Assembly: GCA_015061115.1 (NCBI GenBank)
Contig: SUXE01000002.1
Span: 75,502-139,501 of the forward strand
DNA from: Bacteroidales bacterium
GTDB taxonomy: Bacteria > Bacteroidota > Bacteroidia > Bacteroidales > Paludibacteraceae
DNA: 64,000 nucleotides
Reading direction: 5' to 3'
The translations under genes were made by a program, and so were the position numbers. Under the pieces are notes generated by a model. That model was not told the DNA's origin. It was given only the letters and a program-made list of their open reading frames with translations, and did no database searches. Positions 35,598 through 44,455 of this stretch are shown here, in pieces. How positions within the stretch are numbered: the stretch's first letter is position 1; the number at the start of each line of letters is the position of its first letter.

Positions 35598-36002
35598 TTA
35601 CGGAATCATATCCAAATCTAATCTAGTAATGACAAAATAAACATATTCTCCCACTACTCTTTCATCACTAGTGAATTCTCCATAATCAAATTGGATATCG
35701 CCACAGTCAATAACGACAGGATTAACACTTAAAATTCTTCCATAACAGTAATAGGAAGTTCTGTCGTCATCGAAAGGGACAATCTTCATTTCTTTATTTG
35801 TATTATAAGAGAAAAAAGTATCAAAAGAGATATCTTCACTTTCTAAGAAAGTCAATTCTAGATCTACAGTTGCTCCTTTCTCAAATCTACATGGATGACA
35901 AAATGCCCAAAATGTAGAATCACCTAATTTGAAACAAACATCTGCTTCTTGCCCATCCTGGTCAATCCAATCAATTTCTTTTATCTCTACTTGATAAATC
36001 AT
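35598..36002 (-). CDS. Orphan cytoplasmic protein, putative immunity
   Basis: This 134-residue acidic protein has no signal peptide or membrane segment (MIYQVEIKEIDWIDQDGQEA). It has a beta-strand-rich pattern. It sits in the run of four immunity-like genes. Function not recognised; a cytoplasmic immunity protein left after loss of its toxin is the most economical reading. Confidence 0.55.
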   Translation of the reverse strand: MIYQVEIKEIDWIDQDGQEADVCFKLGDSTFWAFCHPCRFEKGATVDLELTFLESEDISFDTFFSYNTNKEMKIVPFDDDRTSYYCYGRILSVNPVVIDCGDIQFDYGEFTSDERVVGEYVYFVITRLDLDMIP

Positions 36003-36037
36003 ATTTTATCACCATCTTTAAATCTCTATTCTACTCT

Positions 36038-36646
36038 TCAATCTTTGTTCCTTACAAACTGAAGCAATCCAAGAACAACAGCTCCATCCGCAGATTTATA
36101 TTTCTTATACGCTTCAACATCATTGAAATCATAGAAACCTTCTCTTAATGAATATTCATATCTTCCAAATTCATCAAAATGAGAGTCTGGAGCCCAAACG
36201 ACATGAGTTGATATTGTATCACATATATCAATGATATTATGTATGCTTCTAAGTTCATGCTCCAGCAAATACTTTTTTTTCTTATAAAACCCATATACTA
36301 AATTAGGGAAAATTACATTTTCATTAAAAGATTTGCACCAGACAACAAAATCATAAGAGTCATCTATGCAAACAATACTATCGCTATCATACGAAAACCA
36401 ATGATGACCTTTTTCAACAAAAGCCTCATTAATCTTTATCACACTATCTATATCACAATCAGTATACGGAATAAAGCACCAACTATAAGAGCCAACATAG
36501 GCACCATTTCTTTTAGAACTTTCTATTGATGCACTAGGTCCTGTTGACAAAGTTTTCCTGGGCATTTCTATATTACATCCCATACAACAAAGGAAAAATA
36601 CAATCAGACAAATATTTTTACTTATTTTCTCCTTCATAAAATTCAA
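36038..36646 (-). CDS. Orphan lipoprotein, putative immunity
   Basis: This 202-residue protein carries a lipobox CCMGC (Cys24) after a hydrophobic stretch. The mature part is rich in aromatic residues and Asp. It starts 6 bases after the preceding gene, so the two are probably cotranscribed. It may protect against a toxin acting in the periplasm. Family not recognised. Confidence 0.6.
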   Translation of the reverse strand: MNFMKEKISKNICLIVFFLCCMGCNIEMPRKTLSTGPSASIESSKRNGAYVGSYSWCFIPYTDCDIDSVIKINEAFVEKGHHWFSYDSDSIVCIDDSYDFVVWCKSFNENVIFPNLVYGFYKKKKYLLEHELRSIHNIIDICDTISTHVVWAPDSHFDEFGRYEYSLREGFYDFNDVEAYKKYKSADGAVVLGLLQFVRNKD

Positions 36647-36652
36647 CTATGT

Positions 36653-37120
36653 CTAACAAACAGCCTTTTTTTCCATGACAAGAATAGCCTCTTGTTTATA
36701 TTCCTCTAAATCATCCATTAACCATGATTCCCCTTCTCTTACCATATGAAATGATATTGAAACATAAGAATCATCGATACTCATTATTATCTTAAAATCG
36801 TGATGATCTGGTAATAAACATGATAATTTGTGACAAAAAGAAATAGCTTTTTTTAATGTAAGTTTATCACTTTTACATCTGTCAAAGACCACTTTATTGT
36901 TAGATGCCTCATTTCCTGTTAGATCATCGTAAAAGTATCCAAAATTATCTTCTGAATAACAATAATATATATTACAATTCTTGTAATTCTCTCGAATGCC
37001 TTCATTCAAGAAGTATCTTAATTCCTTTGATAATCTACACTCGTTATAAATATTTTCAAACGAAACATCATTTGATCTAGCAAGTTCTAACATTTGCTGA
37101 TTACATTTATATTTCATCAT
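36653..37120 (-). CDS. Putative cytoplasmic immunity protein
   Basis: This 155-residue acidic protein has no signal peptide. Its ATG overlaps the TGA that ends the broken toxin tip (37119-37117), the pattern seen for cognate pairs in this array. A cytoplasmic location suggests a toxin attacking nucleic acid or another cytoplasmic target. Family not recognised. Confidence 0.65.
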   Translation of the reverse strand: MMKYKCNQQMLELARSNDVSFENIYNECRLSKELRYFLNEGIRENYKNCNIYYCYSEDNFGYFYDDLTGNEASNNKVVFDRCKSDKLTLKKAISFCHKLSCLLPDHHDFKIIMSIDDSYVSISFHMVREGESWLMDDLEEYKQEAILVMEKKAVC

Positions 37121-37405
37121 TCTCCTAAATACTCTTTACCTTTTTTAATTGCTTTTTGAAATTGTGGATCTTCCAACAATTTGTTTATTTCTCTGGGTGC
37201 TGGTACATCATATTTACCTGTTTTTGGATCTTTACCAAAAATTTCCCAACCTTATATATATATTTATTATGTTTATGTTTTGGATCTTGAACATGAAGTT
37301 GTCCTGGTCTTTGTCTCGGATTAGGTCCACAAACACTTCGCCATACGGTATATACTCCACATGTTGGGCGATGTTGCCGTCGGCATCTGTCACGTAGGAA
37401 GTAGA
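37117..37405 (-). pseudogene. Rhs core fragment with frameshifted toxin tip
   Basis: The core (SYVTDADGNIAQHVEYIPYG, EVFV) is cut at once and joined to a tip that reads GPNPRQRPGQLHVQDPKHKH and NKYIYKVG in one frame. After a shift it continues FGKDPKTGKYDVPAPREINK and ends KGKEYLGE. The DPKTGK segment and basic character recall small nuclease tips, but I cannot name the family. The stop overlaps the start of the immunity gene. Confidence 0.75.
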
Positions 37406-37785
37406 ACAAGCCCCCTAGCCCCCTGAAGGGGGAACTAGTTCGCCACTTTTATAGAGACGAATTCTCAAATCGGAACATTGTCAAAAGATCGCTTGTCGTA
37501 TTTTTTGTATCGACGGTGTAAATTTAATGATTTTAAATAATTTACATCTCTTCAATTCTTTCTTTTCTAGCTCGCCTTACGGCTCGCTCGAAGGGGTGAG
37601 GACAAGGGCGTTCCGCCCTTTGCATTCCTCATGACTTGAGTTCAAGCATCCTTAGACAACTTTCCAATGTATAGATTCCACACGATGAGCGATATTTCCC
37701 TACGTGGAAGACAACGATACAAATATGATTCTTTTTAGCAAGTTCTATTGCCTAGTTTCAATGACATTTTCTATAAGGCATCAAA
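37406..37785. repeat. Inter-unit spacer: repeat A and unique tail
   Basis: Repeat A (37411-37622) lacks the internal CGTTCCTGTAATGG part: AGAGACG is followed directly by AATTCTCAAATCGG. The hairpin AAGGGCG-TTC-CGCCCTT lies at about 37605-37621. Some 160 bases of sequence without repeats or a gene follow. Confidence 0.8.
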
Positions 37786-38457
37786 TTAATCATTTGTTTT
37801 TCGTTTATTTTTTATTTCGACAACAAGAGAATCGACATAATCTACAAACTGTTGATCTACAGATGAAATCCTTTCCATCCAATAATCTCCAGCATCACCA
37901 CTTTTGTATTCGCTCTTTAATAAAATTAAAGAATCATCAAAATAAGTTTCTGATTCTACATTATCTGGAGCACTTCCAATCTCCTCAAGAAACTTATATG
38001 CATTGATACTATCATTAGAATCAGACAATTTTATTTTTTCAATTCCTAAATACGTAAAATGTTGACAAAGTCCCTGTGTATTAGGATAACACCAAGTAAT
38101 GGTCGTATCATTAGAAATCGATAAAAAAAGTTCATAATTGTTGGAATCCTCTTTATATCTATACAAACAATCTTTATTACATATAAATTTTTGTTTCCTT
38201 AACGAATTCTTACCATTTTCTTTAATTGAATAAAAAGAAAACTCATTATGTCCTTCTGGAATAAAAACAAATGCATATAAATAAGTTTCACCGTTTTCTC
38301 TTTGAAATTTATAATACCTTACAAACTCCTCCAATGGCTCCTGCTTAGCATCATAACATGATGTACATAAAGTACATAATGTGAACAAAAACTTCAATAC
38401 ATTATTCGTTAAATTCAATATGCTATTTTTGCAAACGTCTTTTAAACTTTTCATCAT
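37786..38457 (-). CDS. Putative lipoprotein immunity protein
   Basis: The frame extends to 38508, but the Met at 38457 (MMKSLKDVCKNSIL) gives a signal with lipobox LCTSC, leaves only about 35 bases of overlap with the toxin, and fits better. The mature part is acidic and ends NKRKTND. It is the cognate immunity candidate for the tip at 38423-39310. A periplasmic lipoprotein agrees with a metallopeptidase-like toxin acting outside the cytoplasm. Confidence 0.65.
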   Translation of the reverse strand: MMKSLKDVCKNSILNLTNNVLKFLFTLCTLCTSCYDAKQEPLEEFVRYYKFQRENGETYLYAFVFIPEGHNEFSFYSIKENGKNSLRKQKFICNKDCLYRYKEDSNNYELFLSISNDTTITWCYPNTQGLCQHFTYLGIEKIKLSDSNDSINAYKFLEEIGSAPDNVESETYFDDSLILLKSEYKSGDAGDYWMERISSVDQQFVDYVDSLVVEIKNKRKTND

Positions 38458-39310
38458 GAGATTTCTTAGCATCATTAAGTTTTTTTGTATCAAACCATTT
38501 ATTTCCATCCTTCGTTTTGAGTCCTTTTAATTCCTGAAAATATTGGTTCATGCGCTTAGTGTATTTTTCTTGGTTTGTGGCATATCCAATATGATCTTCT
38601 TCCTTTTTTTCATTATCCGCATTTTTTCTAGCACTTTTATATGAATCAAAATTGCCTGATAAAAACTCTAAAATTGCCTCTGTATCATGATTATCCATAT
38701 GTATAAAAAGCTCATGTCCTGTTGTTATGGCAACTCCCTCTTCTTTATTTGGATTACCTTGATTCAATTTAATAACGAAAATAACGCAATTCTCCCCTTT
38801 TATGGCTTCGTAGGATCCATTGTTTATATTGGGAGCATCGTATTCATAAATATCTAATATATGATTAGAATATGGACCATCCTCTGTAAAAGTCACATCT
38901 CCAATTTTATATCCGGCCTTAGCGTATTTAGACAAAAAGGAATACCCTGATGGCGTACTTGCAAATGCAATCAAATTATTTTCCATTTCCTTACTAATAT
39001 GACCTTCTGTCATTGGACCATATCCATTATAAGGATCTCCTTCTTGATGATGTATTCTAATGTCCCTTCCATCCGGATCCACCATCACCACCGGATTTCC
39101 TGCACAATAATTATACGGGCTCATTCCAGCATACTCCTCCCACATCGGATCCACACTCAACCACATTGCTCCAGTAGGATCAAGATAGCGAGCTCCGTAA
39201 TAATACAAACCAGTTTCGTTGTCAAGTTCTTTGGCATTGAACAAGAAATTAGTTGAGAATTGGGAATTACGCTCCTCCACGAAGGCCTCACCATAAGGGA
39301 TATACTCCAC
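38423..39310 (-). CDS. Displaced Rhs tip, unusual HExxxH toxin
   Basis: This 295-residue frame starts inside the core (MEYIPYGEAFVEERN) and reaches VVMVDPDGR near residue 82. The tip contains TTGHELFIHMDNHD (about 197-210), where His-Glu is followed by three, not two, residues before the next His. A zinc-peptidase-like centre is likely by analogy with the HExxH tips in this array, but the spacing is atypical. The tip ends in a Lys-rich helical tail. The frame is open back to SYVTDADG, then meets TAG in repeat A. Confidence 0.75.
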   Translation of the reverse strand: MEYIPYGEAFVEERNSQFSTNFLFNAKELDNETGLYYYGARYLDPTGAMWLSVDPMWEEYAGMSPYNYCAGNPVVMVDPDGRDIRIHHQEGDPYNGYGPMTEGHISKEMENNLIAFASTPSGYSFLSKYAKAGYKIGDVTFTEDGPYSNHILDIYEYDAPNINNGSYEAIKGENCVIFVIKLNQGNPNKEEGVAITTGHELFIHMDNHDTEAILEFLSGNFDSYKSARKNADNEKKEEDHIGYATNQEKYTKRMNQYFQELKGLKTKDGNKWFDTKKLNDAKKSHDEKFKRRLQK

Positions 39311-39634
39311 ATGCTGGGCAATGTTTCCATCGGCATCAGTGACGTAGGATGTTGAACAAGCCCCCTAGCCCCCTGAAGGGGGAACTGGTTCGCCACTTTT
39401 ATAGAGACGTTCCTGTAATGTATTCTCAAATCGGAGCACTGTCAAAAGATCGCTTGTCGTATTTTTTGTGTCGACGGTGTAAAATTAATGATTTTAAATA
39501 ATTTACATCTCTTCAATTCTTTCTTTTCCGCTCGCCTTTCGGCTCGCTCGAATGGGACGAGGCAAGGGCGTTCCGCCCTTTGCAATTCCTCAGGTGTACA
39601 TACAAATACCATCAACAAAATTGATACAGATTTA
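39311..39634. repeat. Inter-unit spacer: repeat A
   Basis: Repeat A spans 39361-39580 and includes the hairpin GCTCGCCTTTCGGCTCGC and AAGGGCG-TTC-CGCCCTT. About 40 bases of unique sequence separate it from the immunity gene stop. Confidence 0.85.
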
Positions 39635-40225
39635 TTATATTGGAAGTGTTGTTTTTGAATCATCAATACATCTTCCATCTTCTGTATACAAACAATAAAG
39701 TCTTTTAAGTTCAGACAATAGCATATCCTCAAAAGTTTCCCAATGATACAAAGGTGCGCTATCCGTATTTGAACACAAAAACACACGTCCTGTATTTGTA
39801 TCCATATACAATTGGGATCCGTCATAGTCATATCCTCCAATAACAAAAAAATTCTGTCTTAGATTCGAAATATTTTCTCTCTCGTATATATTTGGAATAT
39901 ACATGTCAAATGGCAGACGACATTCAATATTTCTATTAAAATCAGGAACATATCCATATAGGGCAAATGTGCCAAACTGAAAAATCAAACCATTTGATAT
40001 ATTCCTTAAAAAATATACATATGATTCCGATAATTTTACAGAAACTTCTTTTTCTATTGATGCTATATCATCAATATTTAATTGCGGAAACAACTCCACA
40101 AGCCACCAATCTTCTTTAAGATAATCAGGATGACCTATTAAAGTAGCTCCATTCATAGTCTTTTTTATCCCAAATCGACTATACTTAAATAATAATTCTC
40201 TTATTAATTCAAATTTTGTTTTCAT
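39635..40225 (-). CDS. SUKH (SMI1/KNR4-like) immunity protein
   Basis: This 196-residue cytoplasmic protein has the SUKH-type core: IASIEKEVSVKLSESYVYFL, RNISNGLIFQFGTFALYGY and a later FFVIGGYDYDGSQLYMDT. SUKH proteins are known immunity partners of nuclease toxins in polymorphic toxin systems. This one follows the HNH-type tip by 20 bases, so the pair is consistent. Confidence 0.8.
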   Translation of the reverse strand: MKTKFELIRELLFKYSRFGIKKTMNGATLIGHPDYLKEDWWLVELFPQLNIDDIASIEKEVSVKLSESYVYFLRNISNGLIFQFGTFALYGYVPDFNRNIECRLPFDMYIPNIYERENISNLRQNFFVIGGYDYDGSQLYMDTNTGRVFLCSNTDSAPLYHWETFEDMLLSELKRLYCLYTEDGRCIDDSKTTLPI

Positions 40226-40245
40226 TCTGTTGATCTATTAAGTAA

Positions 40246-41229
40246 CTATCCTTCAGTAGGATTTCTAAAATTTCCATTGTGTTGTTGTAAATGCTCTTTT
40301 CGTCCTTTGACAAAAGAGATATTGTTAGGATCTTTTGCAAGTTCTGGATGCACTTTAACACTATTGATATGATGTTCTTCATATCCTTTAACTTTACCAG
40401 TCTCTAACAACTCTTTCTTTTCTCTTTTATTCCACAATCTTGTTCCTCTACCTGTTTTTTCCACTAAATTCTTTTCCTCTTTCCATGCAGCATTAACAGC
40501 ATTTCTTCGATCAGATTCGATTTGTTTTTTACTTTCAGGCAGATGTCCCTTCTTATTTGCAAGGTTAGATGCTCCTTGAGCAGCCATATAAAAGCCATGT
40601 TCTGTATGTGCTGCTCCTGCTACTACTTTCCCTACTCCAACAACTGCAACGGGAGCTGTAACTCCACCAGAAACACTTGCACCTGTCACGACAACTCCTT
40701 GAGCCATCATTCCAGTACCAGTTCCAATTTCTCCCGATCCTATCAACACAGACAAACAGTCTCCTATGATTAATCCGAGATTATAATCAGATGCATCTAC
40801 TGCTTGTCGTCCCATTCTACCTCTATAGTCACCGACACCAAGCATAATGTTATCATTAATCACTGCAATAGCACCCTTGAAAATATCCATTAACTCCCTT
40901 CCATCCGGATCCACCATCTTCACCGGATTTCCTGCACAATAACTGTACGGACTCATTCCAGCATACTTCTCGAATAGAGGGTCTACAGATAGCCACATTG
41001 CTCCCGTAGGATCAAGATATCTTGCTCCATAGTAGTACAATCCAGTCTCATTGTCCAACTCTTTGGCATTGAATAGGTAGTTTGTAGAGAATGAATTGTT
41101 TCTCTCTTCCACAAACACTTCGCCGTATGGAATATACTCCACATGCTGGGCGATGTTGCCGTCGGCGTCAGTGACGTAAGATGTTGAGCCAAGCCCCCTA
41201 GCCCCCTGAAGGGGGAACTGGTTCGCCAC
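40246..41229 (-). CDS. Displaced Rhs tip with HNH nuclease toxin
   Basis: The 327-residue frame reads from repeat A (VANQFPLQGARGLG) in frame into the Rhs core (STSYVTDADG) and on to VKMVDPDGR at about 108. A glycine-rich hydrophobic stretch follows (about 150-210), then a basic C-terminal nuclease domain. That domain has KGYEEHHINSV (about 281-291), a DPNNISFV segment and a final HLQQHNGNF, giving the His-His/Asn/His layout of HNH endonucleases. Target is presumably DNA in the cytoplasm. This is the only unit where repeat A and core join without frameshift. Confidence 0.85.
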   Translation of the reverse strand: MANQFPLQGARGLGSTSYVTDADGNIAQHVEYIPYGEVFVEERNNSFSTNYLFNAKELDNETGLYYYGARYLDPTGAMWLSVDPLFEKYAGMSPYSYCAGNPVKMVDPDGRELMDIFKGAIAVINDNIMLGVGDYRGRMGRQAVDASDYNLGLIIGDCLSVLIGSGEIGTGTGMMAQGVVVTGASVSGGVTAPVAVVGVGKVVAGAAHTEHGFYMAAQGASNLANKKGHLPESKKQIESDRRNAVNAAWKEEKNLVEKTGRGTRLWNKREKKELLETGKVKGYEEHHINSVKVHPELAKDPNNISFVKGRKEHLQQHNGNFRNPTEG

Positions 41230-41606
41230 TTTTATAGAGGCGTTCCAGTAATGGATTCTAAAATCGGAACACTGTCAAAAGATCGCTTGTCGTATTTTTT
41301 GTATCGACGGTGTAAAAGTAATGATTTTAAATAATTTACATCTCTTCAATTCTTTCTTTTCTCGCTCGCCTTTCGGCTCGCTCGAAGGAGAGGGGCAAGG
41401 GCGTTCCGCCCTTTGCATTCCTCATTTCATGATTCCAACCTCTGTCTTATTCAGAATCTTAAAGATCGCTTTTCAAATCAAAGATTTGATTTATACAAAG
41501 ATAATTCTTTTATGGAATCATCTTCATTTTCTTTCCGCTCGCCCTTACGGGCTCGCAGATGAATAAATCTAGATCTTCTTAATCTCTATATAAGGACAAA
41601 GCAACC
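41230..41606. repeat. Inter-unit spacer: repeats A and B
   Basis: Repeat A starts inside the end of the Rhs frame (41194) and ends with the hairpin at about 41397-41413. Repeat B follows at about 41458-41525 with CAAAGATA, then the hairpin GCTCGCCCTTACGGGCTCGC. Confidence 0.85.
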
Positions 41607-42065
41607 TCACGAAAATCTTTCTAATAAATCTTTTGGCATCGTCTTATTTAAGTGTTCTTTTAATGTTTTAGGTGAAATATCAAAAGAATCAAGGCAAATA
41701 GAATAATATTTATCATCTATAGTCTCTATTTCCAAATAAAAAGAAACAGCCCGTGTCATTGATATTTTTTTTACTGAAATTCTTTTCAAATCGTTCCATT
41801 TATACAAAACCATATCGTGATGCATTTCTTTGTCGAAAAAAGAGATGTCCTCATTTGTTATTTTTATAAAACTAATTTCATCCATGCATCTCTTTAGAAT
41901 ATCATATAATTGCCAGACAAAAAAAGCAAAAAAAATAACAAAAACAGCAATAGCCTTTAGCGTCCAAAGAGCAGACACAAACAAAAATAAAAGAAAGAAA
42001 AAATCAATAATTTTAAATTTCTTTTTTTTAACAATGAAAGTGTTTTTACAGTCAACTGATTCCAT
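41607..42065 (-). CDS. Membrane immunity protein, family I2, divergent copy
   Basis: This 152-residue protein has the same layout as 34081-34563 and 59046-59528: a basic start, two hydrophobic segments (about 22-52), the SFIKIT motif, and the SICLDSFDISPKTLKEHL ending that parallels FCIDTFDISSKDLLDSL. It pairs with a truncated tip of the same toxin family, so this is a diverged toxin/immunity lineage. Confidence 0.75.
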   Translation of the reverse strand: MESVDCKNTFIVKKKKFKIIDFFFLLFLFVSALWTLKAIAVFVIFFAFFVWQLYDILKRCMDEISFIKITNEDISFFDKEMHHDMVLYKWNDLKRISVKKISMTRAVSFYLEIETIDDKYYSICLDSFDISPKTLKEHLNKTMPKDLLERFS

Positions 42066-42102
42066 TTCGATACGTTATAATAAATTTATTCTAGCTGTTT
42101 TT

Positions 42103-42654
42103 TCACAAAGTCATTTCAGCTGCTATATTAATGCCCTGCTCGGTACCGTCACCAAGAAATCCACCTATAGCACTAGATTCTGCACTAATAGCAACAACAG
42201 TTCCTGTACTAAAAGTTGCACCAGCAGCAACAGCACCACAAACAACACCTCCACAAAATGCAGATCCAACTTTACCAACTTTATTTAAAGAGATAGGATC
42301 ATCCCAATTATCATAAATTGCAAATCCTGCATTAACTGCACCTCCTATACCTGCAGCAATTACAACCAATGGATCGTTTCCATCCGGATCCACCAATTTC
42401 ACCGGATTTCCTCCACAATAATTGTACGGACTCATTCCAGCATACTTCTCCCACATCGGATCCACACTCAACCACATTGCTCCTGTAGGATCAAGATAGC
42501 GAACTCCGTAGTAGTACAGACCTGTCTCGTTGTCAAGTTCCTTGGCATTGAACAGGTAGTTTGTTGAGAATGAATTGTTTCTCTCTTCCACGAAGACTTC
42601 TCCGTATGGGATATACTCCACATGCTGGGCGATGTTTCCATCGGCATCAGTCAC
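42103..42654 (-). pseudogene. Rhs core plus truncated hydrophobic toxin tip
   Basis: The core is intact from TDADG to VKLVDPDGN (with GVRYLDP instead of GARYLDP). The tip (PLVVIAAGIGGAVNAGFAIY, DNWDDPISLNKVGKVGSAF) is clearly homologous to the tip at 59540-60567. It stops after about 95 residues at AAEMTL, lacking the charged C-terminal half. The deletion end lies close to the immunity gene. The toxin is probably inactive; the immunity gene is intact. Confidence 0.75.
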
Positions 42655-43013
42655 GTAGGATGTTGAACCAAGCTCCCTAGCCCCCTGAAGGGGGAAACTG
42701 GTTCGCCACTTTTATAGAGGCGTTCCAGTAATGTATTCTCAAATCGGAACACTGTCAAAAGATCGCTTGTCGTATTTTTTGTGTCGACGGTGTAAAATTA
42801 ATGATTTAAAATAATTTACATCACTTCAATTCTTTCTTTTCTCGCTCGTCCTTTCGGCTCGCTCGAAGGGGTGAGGGGGCAAGGGCGTTCCGCCCTTTGC
42901 AATTCCTCGTTTCATGAACTCAACTCCGTTCATCAAAGAATTTAAATCGATTGTAGTTATTCTTTTTTTGTTTTTATAGAAGCAACAATACAATTGCAAT
43001 ATTTTATCGTGCA
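42655..43013. repeat. Inter-unit spacer: repeat A
   Basis: Repeat A (about 42674-42897) has a changed first block (AGCTCCCTAGCCCCC) and a hairpin with a one-base insertion (GCTCGTCCTTTCGGCTCGC). AAGGGCG-TTC-CGCCCTT lies at about 42881-42897. A tail of roughly 110 bases of unique sequence follows. Confidence 0.8.
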
Positions 43014-43553
43014 TTAGTTTGCCGAACAAGAATCAGGGAGATCATGAGTTTCAAGATAAGCATGTGCTTTATATTTTTCAAAATAAAACTGATCAAAAAG
43101 AATCCAATCGTTTGATTCTGGTATGATTTCTACTATAGAATCATTTTGAACAATAAACATATGAGGAAGATTAGGATCAACAATATATTTTGAAAGATCC
43201 TCACATTTAGAACTATCAGATCTGTTAAATTTACTCAAATCAATATATTTAGTAGCTAACAAATCATCAAAACCACCATAGTGTATAATGTACTTGTCTT
43301 TGTACGGAAAACTTATATTATACCAATTGATATCAAACATTTCAGACAAAAAAACAACGATGAATGTCTTCTCTTTTTCAAACACATAAATATCAATAAA
43401 TTTAGTGTCCTTTTCAGTTTCAATCAATCTGTCAATTTTTTCCTTAATCAACAATGAATTATAAGGAGAATTTATATCATTTTTTTTTCTATCATTCGAA
43501 CATGATACACATGTTAAAATAAAAATGATCAATAAATGCAAAGAATATTTCAT
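43014..43553 (-). CDS. Lipoprotein, putative immunity
   Basis: This 179-residue protein has a lipobox LTCVSC (Cys18) and a mature part that is acidic and aromatic. It begins 11 bases after the last stop of the disrupted tip at 43565. Family not recognised. Periplasmic immunity is inferred from the signal and position. Confidence 0.65.
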   Translation of the reverse strand: MKYSLHLLIIFILTCVSCSNDRKKNDINSPYNSLLIKEKIDRLIETEKDTKFIDIYVFEKEKTFIVVFLSEMFDINWYNISFPYKDKYIIHYGGFDDLLATKYIDLSKFNRSDSSKCEDLSKYIVDPNLPHMFIVQNDSIVEIIPESNDWILFDQFYFEKYKAHAYLETHDLPDSCSAN

Positions 43554-43564
43554 TACTATAGTTT

Positions 43565-44065
43565 TTATCGAGTAGGAACGTATGTAGATTTATGTAATCT
43601 ATTAATCAATTTATATAGAGAAGTTTTATCATCGACACAACCTAAATCTATACTTGGAGTAGCAGGAGTGTATTGATAGAAATGTGATGATTGTCGATGA
43701 AATACAAAAAACTTAGGGAATTCAACATCATTATATCGATGTTTAGCTCCAACTGAACTTTTCCTTTTATAAAATGACTTAGCCAATTCTATTATTTAAG
43801 TAAAATCATTTTCCTTACCACCTCTAGAAACTCCATTAGAAACTCCATGTTATTCTCCCACATCGGATCCACACTCAACCACATTGCTCCCGTAGGATCC
43901 AGATATCTCGCTCCATAGTAGTAAAGACCAGTCTCGTTGTCCAACTCTTTGGCATTGAACAAGAAATTGGTTGAGAAAGAATGGTTTCTTTCTTCCACAA
44001 AGACCTCTCCGTATGGAATGTATTCCACATGTTGTGCAATGTTTCCATCGGCATCAGTGACGTAA
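43565..44065 (-). pseudogene. Rhs core with disrupted toxin tip
   Basis: The core reads MEYIPYGEVFVEERNHSFST through GAMWLSVDPMWEN, then is cut before the DPDG boundary and runs into a short unrelated frame ending at 43792. A further 73-codon frame (43565-43786; KSFYKRKSSVGAKHRYNDVE to LHKSTYVPTR) looks like the real C terminus of the former toxin. It is separated by stops. The basic character of that tail would fit a nuclease, but this is only a guess. Confidence 0.65.
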
Positions 44066-44455
44066 GATGTTGACCCCCTAGCCCCCTGAAGGGGGAAACT
44101 GGTTCGCCACTTTTATAGAGGCGTTCCTGTAATGGATTCTAAAATCGGAACACTGTCAAAAGATCGCTTGTCGTATTTTTTTTATCGACGGTGTAAAATT
44201 AATGATTTTAAATAATTTACATCTCTTCAATTCTTTCTTTTCTCGCTCGCCTTACGGCTCGCTCGAAGGTGGTGTGGAACAAGGGCGTTCCGCCCTTTGC
44301 AATTTCTCGTTTCCTGAACTATGCTATCTGGAATGCCCAAAGTTTTAAAGATCGCTTTTCAATTTTTTTTGATATTAACATATTCTCCGAGGTGTACGTC
44401 ACTTTGTTCTACCACTTGTTATCCCCATTCATATACATAAAAATTTATACATACA
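44066..44455. repeat. Inter-unit spacer: repeat A and partial repeat B
   Basis: Repeat A spans 44074-44300, with the hairpin GCTCGCCTTACGGCTCGC and AAGGGCG-TTC-CGCCCTT. Repeat B is cut after AAAGATCGCTTTTCAA (44345-44361), after which unique A/T-rich sequence leads to the immunity gene stop. Confidence 0.8.
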
